Shown piece after piece: positions 62,884-64,000 of a DNA stretch of 64,000 bases. Below the pieces are notes generated by a model. The model saw only the letters and a list, made by a program, of their open reading frames with translations. It did no database searches and was not told where the DNA came from. The position numbers and the translations under genes are program-made. Position 1 is the first letter of the stretch; each line of letters opens with the position of its first letter. Source of the DNA: an uncultured Prevotella sp. (GTDB taxonomy: Bacteria; Bacteroidota; Bacteroidia; Bacteroidales; Bacteroidaceae); assembly GCA_900317685.1 (NCBI GenBank), contig ONHQ01000003.1, forward strand, positions 1 to 64,000, given 5' to 3'.

Positions 62884-63930
62884 ATGAAAAAACAGCAACA
62901 CTATCCTTTGCTCCATCACAACACGTTTGGGATGGACCAGCAGTGCGACGAATATCTTGAGTTCTCCTCTACGGCCGATGCTGTGGAGGTGGCAGCCTAT
63001 ATCCGCGATCATGCCGACCGCCCATTGCTGATCCTTGGCGGTGGCAGTAATCTGTTGCTCACTCAAGATTACAAGGGTATTGTGGTCAGTCCGGAGCAGC
63101 GCTTCGAAGTACATGCCGAGACCGACGACAATGGCCATACGCTGTTGCGCTGTTGGGCAGGCAGCACGTTCGACGATGTAGTCGCCTACGCTGTGGCGCA
63201 TCAGATGTACGGACTGGAGAACCTCAGCCTCATACCCGGACAGTGCGGCGCTTCCGCTGTGCAGAACATCGGAGCCTACGGGGCAGAGGCGAAGGACACG
63301 CTGACGAGCGTGGAGGCTGTGGAGATCGCTACCGGCCGACAGGTGACGATACCTGCCCGTGACTGTGAGTATGCCTATCGTCAGAGCCGCTTCAAGCATG
63401 AGTGGCGCGACAAGTATCTGATCACGTGGGTGGTCTATCGCCTCTCACCGGTGTTCAGCCCACGGCTGGACTATGGCAACATCCGTCGTGTGTTGGAAGA
63501 TGACCATATTGCTGTTGACACGCTGACGGCGCAACAGCTTCGCGACGCGATCATCCGCATCCGTCAGGCTAAGCTGCCCGATCCCGCCGTGCTCGGTAAT
63601 GGCGGCAGCTTCTTCATGAATCCGATCGTTGATGAGGCCACCTTTGAGCGGCTGAAAGCTGAGCATCCCGATCTCCGCTACTTCGACGCGCCCGACGAAC
63701 AGCAGGGCAGTGAGAAGCACTATAAGATTCCGGCCGGCTGGCTCATCGACCAGTGCGGGTGGAAAGGTAAGAAGCTCGGACGTGCCGGCGTGTATGAGAA
63801 GCAGGCACTGGTGCTCGTCAACCTTGGCGGTGCTACGGGCGAGGATGTCGTCGCGCTCATGCATGCCATTCAGGCTGATGTCAGAGAGAAGTTCGGCCTG
63901 GAGCTGAAACCGGAAGTAAACATTCGATAG
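62884..63930 (+). CDS. murB: UDP-N-acetylenolpyruvoylglucosamine reductase MurB
   Basis: A 348-residue flavoenzyme that makes UDP-MurNAc for peptidoglycan. FAD-binding motifs are ILGGGSNLLLTQDYKG and LIPGQCGASAVQNIGAYGAE; the catalytic Ser is in LGNGGSFFMNPIV and the final Glu in LKPEVNIR. Length and the extra loop fit type I MurB. It is probably co-transcribed with the DUF4348 gene and followed 22 bases later by a metallo-hydrolase gene. Confidence 0.97.
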   Translation: MKKQQHYPLLHHNTFGMDQQCDEYLEFSSTADAVEVAAYIRDHADRPLLILGGGSNLLLTQDYKGIVVSPEQRFEVHAETDDNGHTLLRCWAGSTFDDVVAYAVAHQMYGLENLSLIPGQCGASAVQNIGAYGAEAKDTLTSVEAVEIATGRQVTIPARDCEYAYRQSRFKHEWRDKYLITWVVYRLSPVFSPRLDYGNIRRVLEDDHIAVDTLTAQQLRDAIIRIRQAKLPDPAVLGNGGSFFMNPIVDEATFERLKAEHPDLRYFDAPDEQQGSEKHYKIPAGWLIDQCGWKGKKLGRAGVYEKQALVLVNLGGATGEDVVALMHAIQADVREKFGLELKPEVNIR

Positions 63931-63952
63931 GAGAGGGCGTGAAAGGAAAGAG

Positions 63953-64000
63953 ATGGCAAAGATGCAGTTGACCTTTTTGGGTACCGGTACCTCCAACGGC
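63953..64000 (+). CDS. MBL-fold metallo-hydrolase, N-terminal fragment
   Basis: The last 48 bases open a frame reading MAKMQLTFLGTGTSNG. The block LTFLGTGTSNG is characteristic of the first strand of metallo-beta-lactamase-fold hydrolases (RNase Z/PhnP-like). The rest, including the HxHxDH site, lies outside the window. It is 22 bases after murB in the same direction. Confidence 0.65.
   Translation, partial: MAKMQLTFLGTGTSNG

Overview
The window comes from a member of the Bacteroidota, most likely a Prevotella-type organism (Prevotellaceae). The support is: repeated -7 promoter elements of the form TAnnTTTG, a SusC/SusD pair, a one-polypeptide hybrid two-component regulator (HTCS), a UpxY-type NusG paralogue, and several families largely confined to this phylum (DUF4861, DUF4957/DUF5123, DUF4924, DUF4348). 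Genus is inferred from protein resemblance only. The window looks chromosomal: it opens with the 3' end of a 5S rRNA and carries many housekeeping genes. I see no phage, plasmid, transposase or CRISPR array.

Layout. 1-8.2 kb: rRNA operon end, a secreted glucosaminidase, a small unknown gene, MgtC, a 1304-residue AlbA/Schlafen-type protein, a Na/Pi cotransporter and tRNA-Arg(TCT). 8.2-33 kb: a pectin/galacturonate locus. The minus-strand operon uxaC-kdgK-eda-exuT-uxaB-uxaA-DUF4861 encodes the complete route galacturonate > tagaturonate > altronate > KDG > KDPG > pyruvate + glyceraldehyde-3-phosphate. It diverges from an HTCS gene. Beyond a repeat-rich gap lie susC-susD-DUF4957/5123 and a secreted protein that joins polygalacturonase (GH28), unsaturated-galacturonyl hydrolase (GH105) and pectin methylesterase (CE8) modules. 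33-47 kb: M3 peptidase, enolase, UpxY-like protein, prfC, rfbD, DUF4924, LysE, CLC channel, TsaC, ROK glucokinase, fmt and a small beta-barrel. 47-58 kb: HAD protein, Wzc-type tyrosine kinase with a Tyr/Gly-rich tail, rfbA, an unknown conserved gene, a coiled-coil gene overlapping zapA, RNase Y, a LuxR-type regulator with a degenerate receiver, periplasmic PLD, kdsD and kdsA. 58-64 kb: a second copy of the dispersed repeat, a broken signal-peptide ORF, a membrane-anchored MutS-family protein, pheS, a DUF4348 lipoprotein, murB and the first codons of a metallo-hydrolase.

How the genes work together. The outer-membrane proteins and the trimodular enzyme would de-esterify, cleave and import homogalacturonan pieces. 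The HTCS would sense a product, and the uxa/kdg/eda operon would burn the released galacturonate. No pectate lyase and no KduI/KduD branch are visible, so the locus as seen handles saturated galacturonate; the GH105 module would need unsaturated ends made elsewhere.

Most notable items: (1) the HTCS has a HisKA helix and receiver but no ATP-binding kinase domain between them; (2) the GH28-GH105-CE8 fusion; (3) a composite dispersed repeat present twice (about 21.65-22.02 kb and 58.35-58.67 kb), in which a hairpin module is flipped relative to a variable array of 22-bp units; (4) an AT-rich motif near TATATATAATAAGGTG, recurring in intergenic gaps and also inside two GC-richer genes.
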